A stretch of DNA of 64,000 nucleotides from Fibrobacter sp. (GTDB taxonomy: Bacteria; Fibrobacterota; Fibrobacteria; Fibrobacterales; Fibrobacteraceae). Below are positions 43,452 to 52,327 of the stretch, in pieces (positions within the stretch are counted from its first letter, which is position 1; the number at the start of each line of letters is the position of its first letter). Both the position numbers and the translations under genes were made by a program. The notes under the pieces are model-generated. The model ran no database searches, had not been told where the DNA came from, and saw only the letters and a program-made list of their open reading frames with translations. Location of the stretch: NCBI GenBank assembly GCA_024399065.1, contig JAKSIB010000010.1, forward strand, positions 50,891 to 114,890. The letters are read 5' to 3'.

Positions 43452-44612
43452 ATGAACCGTTTTTTATTTCTTGCCGCCATCAGTGCAATGCTAATTACCG
43501 CATGCGGCGAATCATCTAACGCAACCGAACCTAAGCAAGACGATTCCGAAGAAATTTCTTCTAGCAGCCTCGAAGCAAAAAGTTCTTCTTCCGTCAAGGC
43601 AAGCTCAGCAAACTCCAGCAGCACTGCCAAAGAAATTTCCAGTTCCAGCGAAGAGCAAAACGAATCCAGTTCTAGCGAAGAATCGGAGTCTTCTAGCTCC
43701 GAAGAAACAGTCTCTTCTAGTTCTGAAGAAATTGAATCTTCCAGTTCCGAGGAACCGGAACCGACCCTCAGCGAAGAATGTTTGGAAATGCGCAGCACCC
43801 AAGACAAGTTCATCCCGTTGGAAGATGTATTTGACTGCGTTCTACCTAAAGAAAAAGTGGTTTTCGTTATTCGACATGGCGAACGCAAAAAAGAGGATTC
43901 GGGAACAACAGGCGATTTGAACGCACAAGGTAAGGATCAGTCCTCCTATCTTGGCAAAAAAATGGGTGCCAAAAGTTCTGAAGAATTCTATTACATCAGT
44001 ACAAAGTCTTACCGAACCCTCAATACCGATGTTTACATCTCTAAGGGCAAGGGCGAGACCTTCTTAGATAGCGCCACTGTTTTCAGTAAAGACAGTAGCT
44101 ATCACTTTATGAAAAGTGAAGACTACACAGAAAAATGGTTCGTGAAGAACAGCACTCCTGGAGAATGCAAAGGTGTAACGAGCTGGGCTATCTTTTCCAT
44201 ATTCGCCTACGACACCACTGCCTGCTCCAACGATTTCTACAATGTTGATGCAAAGTCAAAGGAATTCATAGATAAGCACTTCATGTATGACGACATCCAA
44301 AATGTCACCGTAGTCGCAACTCACGATAAATTTATTACGCCATTCCTCATTTCCTTGACCGACCGCAAAATCGGCTTTGAGGCCTACGAATATGTGAAGA
44401 AAAATGGTTACGATAACGACTGGAACCAGGGCGTGTTCAGGCATTGGCCTAACTACCTTGCAGGTGTCGCTATCATCGTCAATGAAAACAATGAAAGATC
44501 CTTCGTCCCTGTCAAAGGCTTAAAGACAGGCTATCTCGGCTACCACTGCGACGGAACCGAAGAGGACTACACCTGCTCCAAGTGGGAACCCGACGCTCCG
44601 TTAGTTCGTTAA
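43452..44612 (+). CDS. Lipoprotein with serine/glutamate linker and histidine-phosphatase domain
   Basis: The ATG at 43452 has a strong AAAGGAGG site; the frame opens at 43425. The 386-residue product has a lipobox (LITACGE), then a serine/glutamate linker (about residues 30-110, repeated SSSSEE units), then a histidine-phosphatase domain. The phosphohistidine motif is VIRHGER near residue 137, and the second catalytic His is in VATHDKF. It is the phosphoglycerate-mutase/acid phosphatase superfamily. It is anchored to the membrane and probably acts at the cell surface; its substrate is unknown. Confidence 0.85.
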   Translation: MNRFLFLAAISAMLITACGESSNATEPKQDDSEEISSSSLEAKSSSSVKASSANSSSTAKEISSSSEEQNESSSSEESESSSSEETVSSSSEEIESSSSEEPEPTLSEECLEMRSTQDKFIPLEDVFDCVLPKEKVVFVIRHGERKKEDSGTTGDLNAQGKDQSSYLGKKMGAKSSEEFYYISTKSYRTLNTDVYISKGKGETFLDSATVFSKDSSYHFMKSEDYTEKWFVKNSTPGECKGVTSWAIFSIFAYDTTACSNDFYNVDAKSKEFIDKHFMYDDIQNVTVVATHDKFITPFLISLTDRKIGFEAYEYVKKNGYDNDWNQGVFRHWPNYLAGVAIIVNENNERSFVPVKGLKTGYLGYHCDGTEEDYTCSKWEPDAPLVR

Positions 44613-44627
44613 TTTTATAGAACCGCA

Positions 44628-44666
44628 AGAAAAAGACCTGGGCAAAAACCCAGGTCTTTCTTTTTG
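44628..44666 (+). terminator. Terminator of the histidine-phosphatase gene
   Basis: An 11-base stem, AAGACCTGGG (44633-44642) with CCCAGGTCTT (44649-44658), then a T-rich run. The A-rich flank allows use in both directions with the convergent ddh gene. Confidence 0.9.
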
Positions 44667-44709
44667 AAATTTTTTTCGAGAGTTGCGCGGGATGAACCGC
44701 GCGGAAATC

Positions 44710-45693
44710 TTAAAGCAAGTGTGCGCGGAGTTCTTCGCCGCTCTGTTCGCTCAAGTATGCAGGAGGAACATCGAGAACAGTGAAGCAACCGGTCTTGCCT
44801 TCAGCCTTCATGCGAAGTGCTGCGCGGGCAAATGCGATCACTGCAGCGGTAGTGAATTCCGGATTGGAGTCCAACTTGAGGCTGTATTCGATCACATGAG
44901 TGTGTTCGTTGTTCATGCCAGTCTTGCCGGTACGAATCACGAAACCACCGTGAGCAAGACCGCTATGGTTTGCATTGAATTCTTCTTCGCTGATGAAGTT
45001 GACGGTGGTGTCGTATTCATCGAAGTAGTTCTTCATGGTCTTGATTTCATTTTCGACGTATGCTGCATCTGCACCTTCTTCGAGAACCACGTAGCAGAGA
45101 CGAGTGTGCTTCTGACGGGTGGTCAGTTCCGGCATAGAACCGCTGCGGACAGCGTCCAGAGCTTCGGGAACCGGGCAGGTGTACTGCTTAGCATTCTTCA
45201 CGCCCTTGATGCGGCGGACAGCGTCAGAGTGACCCTGAGAAACGCCCTTGCCCCAGAAGGTATAGTCCTTGCCATCCGGAAGGATTGCATTTGCATAGAC
45301 GCGGTTCAGGGAGAACATACCCGGATCCCAACCCACGGAGATCATGGCGATTTTGCCTGCAGCCTTAGCAGCGGCATCAACGTTTGCGAAGTGGGTCGGA
45401 ATGTTTGCGTGGGTGTCGAAAGTATCGATCACGTTGAACTTTGCAGCCATTTCCGGAGTCATCTTCGGAAGGTCAGTAGCGCTACCGCCACAGATGACCA
45501 GCATGTCAATCTTGTCAGCCCACTTTTCGATTTCAGAGACGTTGAGAACGGGAATGTTCGGGGTCTGAATCTTGACAGTAGCCGGATCACGACGAGTGAA
45601 CACTGCAACCAGTTCCATGTCCTTGGTCTTCTTGACTGCGCATTCGATGCCGCGGCCCAAGTTACCATAACCGAGAATAGCGATTTTTGCCAT
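44710..45693 (-). CDS. ddh: meso-Diaminopimelate dehydrogenase
   Basis: A 327-residue protein with the NADP-binding start GYGNLGRGIE and the diaminopimelate dehydrogenase core: VICGGSATDLP, NVIDTFDTHA, SVGWDPGMFS, and GVSQGHSDAVRRI. It reductively aminates tetrahydrodipicolinate to meso-DAP in one step, an alternative to the succinylase route to lysine and peptidoglycan. An AAGGACTT ribosome site precedes the ATG. Upstream lies an array of palindromes (45827-45887), which may control it. Confidence 0.95.
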   Translation of the reverse strand: MAKIAILGYGNLGRGIECAVKKTKDMELVAVFTRRDPATVKIQTPNIPVLNVSEIEKWADKIDMLVICGGSATDLPKMTPEMAAKFNVIDTFDTHANIPTHFANVDAAAKAAGKIAMISVGWDPGMFSLNRVYANAILPDGKDYTFWGKGVSQGHSDAVRRIKGVKNAKQYTCPVPEALDAVRSGSMPELTTRQKHTRLCYVVLEEGADAAYVENEIKTMKNYFDEYDTTVNFISEEEFNANHSGLAHGGFVIRTGKTGMNNEHTHVIEYSLKLDSNPEFTTAAVIAFARAALRMKAEGKTGCFTVLDVPPAYLSEQSGEELRAHLL

Positions 45694-45826
45694 AATAAGT
45701 CCTTATAGAGAGGCTTTTTTATCGTTTATTTTAATTTTTGCGCTTGAAAAATAACAAAGAGTGAAAAACAAAACCACAAGTTTTTTGTCAATTTTTGGAT
45801 AGAAAACACCATTTTCGACCATTTTC

Positions 45827-45887
45827 TTTACACTTTATGTAAAAATTACCATTTTTACACTTTTTGTTTTACATTTTCCGTAAAACA
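45827..45887. promoter_or_regulatory. Array of TGTAAA/TTTACA palindromes
   Basis: Three perfect inverted repeats lie close together: TTTACA-N5-TGTAAA at 45827-45843, TGTAAAAA-N6-TTTTTACA at 45838-45859, and TGTTTTAC-N7-GTAAAACA at 45865-45887. They sit between ddh and the ribbon-helix-helix fragment. This looks like a set of operator half-sites for one regulator. Confidence 0.55.
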
Positions 45888-45950
45888 GTGTTTTGGTCAT
45901 TTTTTGGGTTTTTTCCAGTTTTCACCGAGATCCCGCCACACCTGCAGTCA

Positions 45951-46091
45951 TCAAGCGGGTTCGATATCCAAATTACCTTCCGCGTAGCGTTTCAGGACAC
46001 TTGCCGCCAGGGTCTGATATGGGATCCCTACCCTATTGGCCTTCACCTTCAATTTTTCAATGACGACCGTTTCCACCCGCATGGAAATCAT
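45951..46091 (-). CDS. Ribbon-helix-helix (CopG/BrnA-like) DNA-binding protein, possibly 5'-truncated
   Basis: The core MISMRVETVVIEKLKVKANR followed by VGIPYQTLAASVLKRY matches the ribbon-helix-helix antitoxin pattern: a strand, then helix, then the GIPYQTL turn. The only in-frame start upstream of this methionine is a TTG inside a terminator (46196), while the 35 codons between look coding. So the gene either uses the ATG at 46091 with a poor ribosome site or has lost its true start. No toxin gene is adjacent. It could be the regulator that binds the palindrome array downstream of it. Confidence 0.45.
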   Translation of the reverse strand: MISMRVETVVIEKLKVKANRVGIPYQTLAASVLKRYAEGNLDIEPA

Positions 46092-46174
46092 GCGTTTCTT
46101 GATTTCGGCACAAGCTTCTGCAACAGAACCGCAGTCCAGTTTCGTTCCCGCATTATCCCCAAAGGTTTCAAAAA

Positions 46175-46211
46175 CACAAAAGATCTCGTCACACAAGACG
46201 AGATCTTTTTT
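46175..46211. terminator. Terminator between dut and the RHH fragment
   Basis: A 12-base stem, AAAGATCTCGTC (46179-46190) with GACGAGATCTTT (46197-46208), a 6-base loop, and T-runs on both sides. Confidence 0.85.
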
Positions 46212-46248
46212 TATCCAATCGCAGAGTTTATTTGAGCCGGTGCTGTTA

Positions 46249-46683
46249 TTATTTCACGCCAGTGCTGCCGAAGCCACCGCGATCCTTGTCGGCTAACTCG
46301 CCTTCTTCAAATTCCAGCGTAGGCTGGATTTCCATAATGCGGAACTGTGCGATACGGGAACCTTTTTCAATGGTTACATCTTCGGTGGCGTAGACCGGCA
46401 TTTTCCACCAGTCGCCCTTGCCACAGTAGCTGGAATCAACGACGCCAACAGAATTGGTCTGGAGGATCTTGAAGTTCTTGAAAGTGGAGCTGCGGGGAGC
46501 CAGATGAGCTTCGTAGCCTTCCGGCAACTTCATGGCAACGCCCAGGTGAATCAGCTTGAATTCGCCCTTCTTCAAGGTCACAGTTTCTGCAGCGCTAAGG
46601 TCAATCCAATCGGACTTTCCGCCGATGTATTCCAAACGAGGAATGGAATCGTCGAGATATTGAATGGTGATTTTCATTGTCAT
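46249..46683 (-). CDS. dut: dUTP pyrophosphatase
   Basis: The 144-residue protein carries the dUTPase motifs: [10 protein letters not shown] (motif 2), [12 protein letters not shown] (motif 3, with the catalytic Asp), GSRIAQF (motif 4) and the C-terminal arm DRGGFGSTG (motif 5). It converts dUTP to dUMP. Of two close start codons, the ATG at 46683 has AGG six bases upstream. A WWKMPVY sequence in the middle is a slight insertion compared with short dUTPases. It lies between the GTAC-pair region and a terminator. Confidence 0.95.
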   Translation of the reverse strand: MTMKITIQYLDDSIPRLEYIGGKSDWIDLSAAETVTLKKGEFKLIHLGVAMKLPEGYEAHLAPRSSTFKNFKILQTNSVGVVDSSYCGKGDWWKMPVYATEDVTIEKGSRIAQFRIMEIQPTLEFEEGELADKDRGGFGSTGVK

Positions 46684-46704
46684 AAGAAGCCTTTTTGCAT
46701 TTTT

Positions 46705-46922
46705 AGGGTACCAACACGCTTTTTATTTGCAATTTAGTACCCCAATTTTTACTTTATTCTAAAAAAAATCTTGTTTATTGAACCTAATCTACATTCCACT
46801 AGGGTACCAACCCTGCTAATTTTCACGATTCGGTACCCGGAATCACCGACAAGCCTTCAAAAAACGATTACTTTGTTCACAAATCAAGGTACTAAAAACA
46901 GTTTCTCACAACTCTAGTACCC
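46705..46922. promoter_or_regulatory. Three pairs of GTAC half-sites upstream of dut
   Basis: The gap between trmJ and dut contains six GGTAC/GTACC-like sites in three pairs. Each pair is built as GGGTAC or GGTAC, then about 24 bases, then GTACCC or GTACC (GTAC at 46708 and 46737; 46804 and 46833; 46889 and 46917). Spacing within pairs is 28-29 bases. The inner sequence of each pair differs. It may be an operator array or a small repeat element. Confidence 0.5.
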
Positions 46923-46959
46923 CATTCCGCCATATTTCATCGTTTCTTGAACTGATTTT

Positions 46960-47778
46960 CTATTTTTTCTCTTCGGAGGCGTTGTTCGCTGCATCAGCAG
47001 AATCAGCAGCCTCTGCGGCCTTGGCGGCTGCAGCCTTTGCAGCACGGTCTTCAGCCTGTTCCAAACGAGCGGGCTTACCAGCCACATTGCGGAGCAAACC
47101 AAACAAAGCAGAAAGTTCGTTACGGGTGGGATGCAGTCTCTGGAGCAAGGTGTTCAGGAAGTTATCGCGCCAAGCCTGATCGTGATACTGACCAGTCAAA
47201 TAACGATCCAAGAACTTCTTGAATCCATTAATCTGGTCGATGGTTGCGGGAGCAGTTTCGCAGGCACCCTTGGAACCGCGCTTTGCACGGCCTTCGCCAT
47301 TAGCCAAGGCGCCAGAACGGCAAAGTTCATAAAGGGAAATGGAAACTGCCTGACCCAAGTTCAAACTCATGAGGCCCGGTACCGGAATTTCGCACTGGTA
47401 GGTGCAAGCGTTCACTTCTTCAAGAGCGAGACCACAGGATTCACGACCGAACACCAGAGCGATGGTTCCGTCTTCAGGAAGCATTTCGGAAAGGTTCTGC
47501 ACCATGCAATGCTTGATGGCACTGCCAAAAATACGGCGGCTAAAAGCGATAGCGCAAGCACAGTCACCAATAGCTTCCTGGAAGGTATGCACAATCTTTG
47601 CATTGTCCAGAATGTCGTGGCTGTTGGCTGCAGTGTGGTAGGACTTTTCCATCACTTCGTTGCGCTTGGGGTACACAATGCAAAGTTCCGGCAAGGCGTA
47701 GCAGTGCATGGCGCGGGCAACGAAGCCCACGTTGTGAGGATGTTCCGGTTCAACAAGTACTACTCTAAATTTTCGCAT
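46960..47778 (-). CDS. trmJ: TrmJ-like tRNA 2'-O-methyltransferase (SPOUT family)
   Basis: The 272-residue protein begins with VLVEPEHPHNVGFVARAM, the start of the TrmH/TrmJ group, and has the knot-forming motifs LVFGRESCGL and MSLNLGQAVSISLYE. It methylates a tRNA 2'-hydroxyl, probably position 32, using SAM. After about residue 240 it carries an alanine-rich charged tail (DRAAKAAAAKAAEAADSADAA), longer than needed for the fold. It is transcribed leftward with the GTAC-pair gap after it. Confidence 0.85.
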   Translation of the reverse strand: MRKFRVVLVEPEHPHNVGFVARAMHCYALPELCIVYPKRNEVMEKSYHTAANSHDILDNAKIVHTFQEAIGDCACAIAFSRRIFGSAIKHCMVQNLSEMLPEDGTIALVFGRESCGLALEEVNACTYQCEIPVPGLMSLNLGQAVSISLYELCRSGALANGEGRAKRGSKGACETAPATIDQINGFKKFLDRYLTGQYHDQAWRDNFLNTLLQRLHPTRNELSALFGLLRNVAGKPARLEQAEDRAAKAAAAKAAEAADSADAANNASEEKK

Positions 47779-47785
47779 AACTAAT

Positions 47786-47870
47786 AGTGGTTAGTGGTTG
47801 GTGGTTAGTGGTTAGGAAAAATAAAATGAATTCTATCAACATTTCTGCTTACTAACCACTAATCACTGTT
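47786..47870. repeat. GTGGTTA repeat with inverted copy between trmJ and a nucleotidyltransferase
   Basis: Four tandem (A)GTGGTT(A/G) units at 47786-47814 and the inverse, CTAACCACTAATCACT, at about 47855-47870 can form a long hairpin. The repeats are simple-sequence DNA; no gene is in the gap. Confidence 0.6.
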
Positions 47871-47873
47871 TAC

Positions 47874-48830
47874 TTAAATCTTCCAGCTAAATCCCTTACC
47901 GCGGATTTCATTTTCCACAGTTTCGCCAGGTGCAAGTTCTGCACCATCAAAAAGTAACGTATTGTTCAGCGAAACACCTGCAGGAATCATCACGTTTGCT
48001 CCAATCACGGAATGCATCATCTTCAGACCCTTCCCGAAAGGAACATCGAGGAACATCAAGGGATACCTCTTGGAGCATTCCGGATGAATCCAGGAATCCA
48101 CATCAAGCTCCTTCAGGCGGGCGTCACAGGCATCCTTCAAACCTTCGGGAGAGCCCATGTCAATCCAGGTGGCATTCAGCTGGCTCATGTCCACATAGGG
48201 CGGGCGGCCCGCGGCAATTTCCTGCTTCCAGAATTCACGAATATCGAACTCGCCATCCTTGATGTGAGCCAACGCTTCATCGCTGTAATAAGATACGCCG
48301 GAGAATGTGGCAGCACGGCCTTCATCCAAACCGAAGCGACCAGCTACACCGTTCAGGCGACCATCCTTCCCTACGCGGAAAGTATTCACCTTGGGGAAAT
48401 CAACGGCAAGCAAAGCCACACCCGGGGCAGCACCATTCTGCGCACCAGCAGCAAATGCGGCCTTTGCATTTTCTACGAAAGCCTTCAGGTCAAAACCACA
48501 ATAAGCGTCGCCATTCATGATCAACAATCCACCGCGATAACCTTCCCGCCAAATGCGTTTCAGCGGGCCGGCAGTTCCCAAGATTTCAGGTTCCACCCAG
48601 ACCTTTTCAAAACCCAGGCGTTCCCCTTCGGCCACAATCTGGTCCGCAAGGTAATGGGCATTGGCGTGAAGACGAACGTTGCCAATAGCACGAGCCTTTA
48701 TAGCCTGCTGTTCCAAAATGCTCTTGTCCACTACAGGAACCAAGGGCTTCGGCACATCGCTTGTGAGCGGGCGAAGTCGGGTTCCCAAACCTGCGGCAAG
48801 AATTAAAACATTCAATTGATCCATTGGCAT
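47874..48830 (-). CDS. Sugar-1-phosphate nucleotidyltransferase
   Basis: The 318-residue protein has the nucleotidyltransferase signature LAAGLGTRLRPLTSDVPKPLVPV and a GDAYCGFD metal site. The last part (about residues 255-310) contains hexapeptide-like strands (MMHSVIGANVMIPAGVSLNNT). It activates a sugar phosphate as a UDP-, GDP- or similar derivative; MurNAc-1-phosphate or mannose-1-phosphate are options. Two start methionines are close together (48830 and 48824). Its start region overlaps the terminator of the gene upstream. Confidence 0.82.
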   Translation of the reverse strand: MPMDQLNVLILAAGLGTRLRPLTSDVPKPLVPVVDKSILEQQAIKARAIGNVRLHANAHYLADQIVAEGERLGFEKVWVEPEILGTAGPLKRIWREGYRGGLLIMNGDAYCGFDLKAFVENAKAAFAAGAQNGAAPGVALLAVDFPKVNTFRVGKDGRLNGVAGRFGLDEGRAATFSGVSYYSDEALAHIKDGEFDIREFWKQEIAAGRPPYVDMSQLNATWIDMGSPEGLKDACDARLKELDVDSWIHPECSKRYPLMFLDVPFGKGLKMMHSVIGANVMIPAGVSLNNTLLFDGAELAPGETVENEIRGKGFSWKI

Positions 48831-48864
48831 ATAAAATAGAAAACCTCGCCCTTAGGCGAGGCTT
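48830..48864 (-). terminator. Terminator of the outer-membrane protein gene
   Basis: Stem CCTCGCC (48844-48850) with GGCGAGG (48855-48861), followed on the minus strand by TTTTCTATTTT. It runs into the start codons of the next gene. Confidence 0.82.
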
Positions 48865-48904
48865 CAGTTTCCACAGGCGCCATCAAATCGTGGCGTTCTT
48901 CAAA

Positions 48905-49858
48905 CTAGAACTTATGTTCCCAAATCAAGGCGATTCTGTAGAAGGACCATTCGCGGCCAGTCTTCAGCAGCAGCGGTTCTTCATCAGATTTTTCATGAGG
49001 TGTTGCGAAGCTACGATCGCCTTCGATAGTGAACAAAGCCTTAAGTCCATTCTTGTCGTTCAACTTGAAATCGAGAAGCAGACTCAAGTCAATCCACATG
49101 AATTCGCCATCAAAGGTTTTTCCAGTTTTGCGAATACCCTTATCAAAGTCGGAGCGATCAAAGTGGCCATACAATTCTGCCATGAATCCAACCATCTGTA
49201 AGGTCAAGGGCATCTTATAGCCAAGCACTCCAGTGAAATAATACTGCCAACCGTTAGCTTCGCCAGGAATCACCTGCCATTCCCAAATATCGCCATCGTC
49301 AACGCCGGTAATGCCCTTGTAGATCCACTGGTAGGTGGCAAGCATCACCACATGGGTCCAGTCACCTTCAATCAAGGCACCTGTATCAAACTGGAACGTA
49401 GCAGAAGCCCAGAAGTCATAGTAGTAATGAGCAAACGGGGTCAAGGCCTCGTATTCCTGCTTCTTAAAATTATAGATGCTCATTCCGTCAAAGCCCAACG
49501 GATTCCAGCCCGTACCAATAGATCCTCCAGCGCTGAACACAAGGAACGGCACAGGAGTAAACTCAGCCTTCAACTGAGGACGAATGGACAAGGGGGAAAG
49601 TTCAAAACTACCGGTCAAATCCACGGTGGCGTCCTTCACCAACCAGTGGGTTCCAAGAGGTGTGGGTATGGTATATTTTGCGTTAAAAGTCGTAGCGGCC
49701 TTCGCGCCATTGAAGGGGCCAGCCACAGAAGCAAAGTGGTCTTCGCCAGGTTCAATTTCACGTTCCAGATAATCGGCAGCAGCCGTTGTCAAAGAATAGC
49801 TGAATTCCCCGGCAAAAACAGCAGCGGGAATCAGAAGCAAGGGAAGCAAACGTTTCAA
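48905..49858 (-). CDS. Outer-membrane beta-barrel protein with TTG start
   Basis: The open frame begins at 49900, but TTG at 49858 has a TAGGAG site eight bases upstream and begins a proper signal peptide (MKRLLPLLLIPAAVFAGE). The 317-residue mature product alternates aromatic and polar strands (YYYDFWASATFQF, YFTGVLGYKMPLTLQMVGFMAEL) and ends in RIALIWEHKF, the terminal aromatic strand of a barrel. Its function is unknown. It lies next to the sugar nucleotidyltransferase gene in the same direction and has its own terminator. Confidence 0.8.
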   Translation of the reverse strand: MKRLLPLLLIPAAVFAGEFSYSLTTAAADYLEREIEPGEDHFASVAGPFNGAKAATTFNAKYTIPTPLGTHWLVKDATVDLTGSFELSPLSIRPQLKAEFTPVPFLVFSAGGSIGTGWNPLGFDGMSIYNFKKQEYEALTPFAHYYYDFWASATFQFDTGALIEGDWTHVVMLATYQWIYKGITGVDDGDIWEWQVIPGEANGWQYYFTGVLGYKMPLTLQMVGFMAELYGHFDRSDFDKGIRKTGKTFDGEFMWIDLSLLLDFKLNDKNGLKALFTIEGDRSFATPHEKSDEEPLLLKTGREWSFYRIALIWEHKF

Positions 49859-49951
49859 AACCAAATCTCCTAAAAAATGTAAGCAAAATATAATAATCAA
49901 AGAGACGGGCTAGTTAATCGACATTACAAATAAATAAAAAAACAATCTTGC

Positions 49952-49957
49952 TATAAT
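49952..49957 (+). promoter_or_regulatory. TATAAT box directly before the AsmA-like gene
   Basis: TATAAT at 49952-49957 ends 7 bases before the ATG at 49965, so transcription would begin at or next to the start codon. No ribosome-binding site is visible. No good -35 sequence is found at the right distance. Confidence 0.45.
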
Positions 49958-49964
49958 TAAAACC

Positions 49965-52325
49965 ATGAAGAAGCGTTACATTGTCCTGATAGTCCTGGCT
50001 GCATTGTTCATTCTCCTCCTTGCAGCGTTGAAAATTGGCCCTACCATTGCAAAGAACTATGTGGTCAGTCACTCCGAAGAGTTGATCGGCCGCAAGATGA
50101 ACATTGCAAGCGTGAACTTCTCCCCCACCACCTTCACCGTGGAAGTGGACAGTTTCGCCATTCTTGAACCGGACGGAACCACGCCTTTCGTAGCCTTCGA
50201 AAAGTTCCGCATCAACGTGAATCCCACACGCCTCCTGGCCAAGGAAATCAGCGTCAGCGAAATTTACCTGAAGGGGCTCTACACCAGAGTCATCCAGAAC
50301 GGGGAACGTTTTAACTTCAGCGACATCTTGGACAAACTAGCCGAAGGTGGCGACGCAGGCTCCTCGGCAGTCGACACTACCGCAAGCGTCGCAGATTCTT
50401 CCGCCGACAACACAGCCGCCGACTCAGCCCAAGCCATGAACCTGAACCCGTCTGAAGCATTGGGCGGTTTAAGCATCGCCGTAGAGAACATCGTTCTCGA
50501 AAAGGGCAACATCATTTATCAGGACCAGAAGGTCGGCTCCAAGTTCCACCTTCAGGACTTCTCCGTAGAAATTCCCGCAGTCTACTTCGCCAACCAGGAC
50601 ACCGACATCGGCGTCACCCTCAAGTTTGCCGACGGCGGCGACCTGAACGTAAAAGTCCTCTTCAATATGGAAACTCAGAGTTTCAATGTTTCCGTTGGTT
50701 TGAACCAGTTTGCTCTCGCTTGCATCAAGCCCTACCTGAAGGACTTCATCAACTACAAGGATTTCAGTGGAGCCCTCAATATCCATCTGGACGTTCAGGG
50801 TAACGTGAACGACGTTCTCTCTTCCAACGTCAGCGGTAACGTAAACCTTTCAGACATCGTCCTTACGGAAACCTCCGGCAAGACCATCGGCGTAAACCGC
50901 GTAGACGTAGGTATCGCAAAGGCCAACCTCAACGAAAATGATTTCAACGTGGACTCCGTCGTAGTGGACGGCGCTTTCGCGCATCTGGATTTGCTTAAGG
51001 GCGGAAAGACCAACATCGATATTTTGCTGAACCCCAAGGGAGCCGCCGCAGACACAACCGCAGCAGATAGTGCAACCGTAAGTGCAACGGTTCTGGATAC
51101 AACGACGGTGATTGTTCCCGACGCACCGGCCGACTCCTCCGCCCAGGCCGCAGCACCGGCCGAACAGAAGCCCGCTGAAAAAGAAAAGCCCATGAAGTTC
51201 GTGCTGAAGAAATTGCAGGTCAAGAACACCAGCGTTTCCGCCAACGACCAGACCATCAAGAAGCCATTCTCCTACACCGTCAGCAACATCAACGTCAACG
51301 GCAGCAACATCAATTTCAACACCCCCTGCACCGTGAATGTAGGCGCATCCTTCCCAGGTGGTGGCACCCTCTCCCTCAAGTACAAGGGCGCCCTTTCTGA
51401 CATCAGCACCATGGACATTTACCTCAGCGTAAAGAACCTGGCCCTGAGCCACTTCTCCCCCTACAGCTACCACTTTACCGGCTATCCCATCAGCTCCGGC
51501 ACCTTGGCCTTCGCCAGCGAAAACAAGCTGAACAAGTGGGACATCGACAGCAAGAACACCATCGACATTTACAACATCGACGTGGGCGACAAGGATCCCA
51601 ACTCCGAACCGGAATTCAACGTTCCCATGAAGATTGGCCTGTACATTCTGAAGGACAAAGATGAAAAGATCCAGTTCGACGTTCCGGTAAAGGGTAACGT
51701 CCAGGATCCGGAATTCTCCTACGGAAAGATTATCTGGAAAACCGTCATGAACCTGCTTATCAAGGTGGCTCTCTCCCCGCTGAAGCTGGTGGGCAACCTG
51801 GCCGCCTCCGGCGCAAACGCCTTGGGCATGGACCTGGGCAAGAACGACGAAGTGGTTATCGATCCGCTAAGCAACATTCTGGAAAGCGAACAGTACGCCA
51901 AGGCCATCAAGATGACCGAAGCCGTAGTCAAGGATCCCAAGCTGAAGCTGAACTTTGTGCAGTCCTTCCCGCTGAAGAAGACTGTGGAAGCCTACAAGAC
52001 CCGCAAGTTGAAGACTGACTACTACATGTCCACCAGCGGCAAGAAAACCTTGAACGAACTTGATGAAAAGAGCATCATCGAAATCAAGGATGACGACAGC
52101 CTCTACGTTGCCTACGCCAAGGAACATGCCGCAGCACTGGATCGCAAGACTCTTGAAAAGGAACTTCTGGAAAAGGCAAACAAGCGCAACCAGGAACTTC
52201 TGAAGACATTGCAGCAGCAAAAGGGCGTGACCAAGAAGAACGTCACCATCACCACTGCACCTCGTAGCGAGCTAGCCAAGCATAAAGGCAAACCTGCATA
52301 TAAGGTCCAACTGGACGTACAGTAA
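49965..52325 (+). CDS. AsmA/DUF748-family envelope protein
   Basis: The 786-residue protein has one N-terminal membrane helix (about residues 5-27) and then a long periplasmic part. This begins with the AsmA-type pattern (ELIGRKMNIASVNFSPTTFTVEVDSF) and has repeated FAIL and LKGLYTR-type strands typical of DUF748. Two alanine/aspartate/threonine-rich linkers interrupt it (about 130-150 and 355-410). Family members bridge the inner and outer membranes and move lipids. It has no obvious ribosome site. It is followed by a bidirectional terminator. Confidence 0.85.
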   Translation: MKKRYIVLIVLAALFILLLAALKIGPTIAKNYVVSHSEELIGRKMNIASVNFSPTTFTVEVDSFAILEPDGTTPFVAFEKFRINVNPTRLLAKEISVSEIYLKGLYTRVIQNGERFNFSDILDKLAEGGDAGSSAVDTTASVADSSADNTAADSAQAMNLNPSEALGGLSIAVENIVLEKGNIIYQDQKVGSKFHLQDFSVEIPAVYFANQDTDIGVTLKFADGGDLNVKVLFNMETQSFNVSVGLNQFALACIKPYLKDFINYKDFSGALNIHLDVQGNVNDVLSSNVSGNVNLSDIVLTETSGKTIGVNRVDVGIAKANLNENDFNVDSVVVDGAFAHLDLLKGGKTNIDILLNPKGAAADTTAADSATVSATVLDTTTVIVPDAPADSSAQAAAPAEQKPAEKEKPMKFVLKKLQVKNTSVSANDQTIKKPFSYTVSNINVNGSNINFNTPCTVNVGASFPGGGTLSLKYKGALSDISTMDIYLSVKNLALSHFSPYSYHFTGYPISSGTLAFASENKLNKWDIDSKNTIDIYNIDVGDKDPNSEPEFNVPMKIGLYILKDKDEKIQFDVPVKGNVQDPEFSYGKIIWKTVMNLLIKVALSPLKLVGNLAASGANALGMDLGKNDEVVIDPLSNILESEQYAKAIKMTEAVVKDPKLKLNFVQSFPLKKTVEAYKTRKLKTDYYMSTSGKKTLNELDEKSIIEIKDDDSLYVAYAKEHAAALDRKTLEKELLEKANKRNQELLKTLQQQKGVTKKNVTITTAPRSELAKHKGKPAYKVQLDVQ

Positions 52326-52327
52326 GA

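Noticed and set aside
46092..46196. Extending the ribbon-helix-helix gene upstream to the TTG at 46196.
   Set aside because: The start would lie inside a terminator hairpin; coding-like sequence there may be a remnant of a lost start.
46705..46922. A CRISPR array from the regular repeats.
   Set aside because: The repeated parts are only GTAC half-sites, and the intervals are not constant spacers with an identical repeat.
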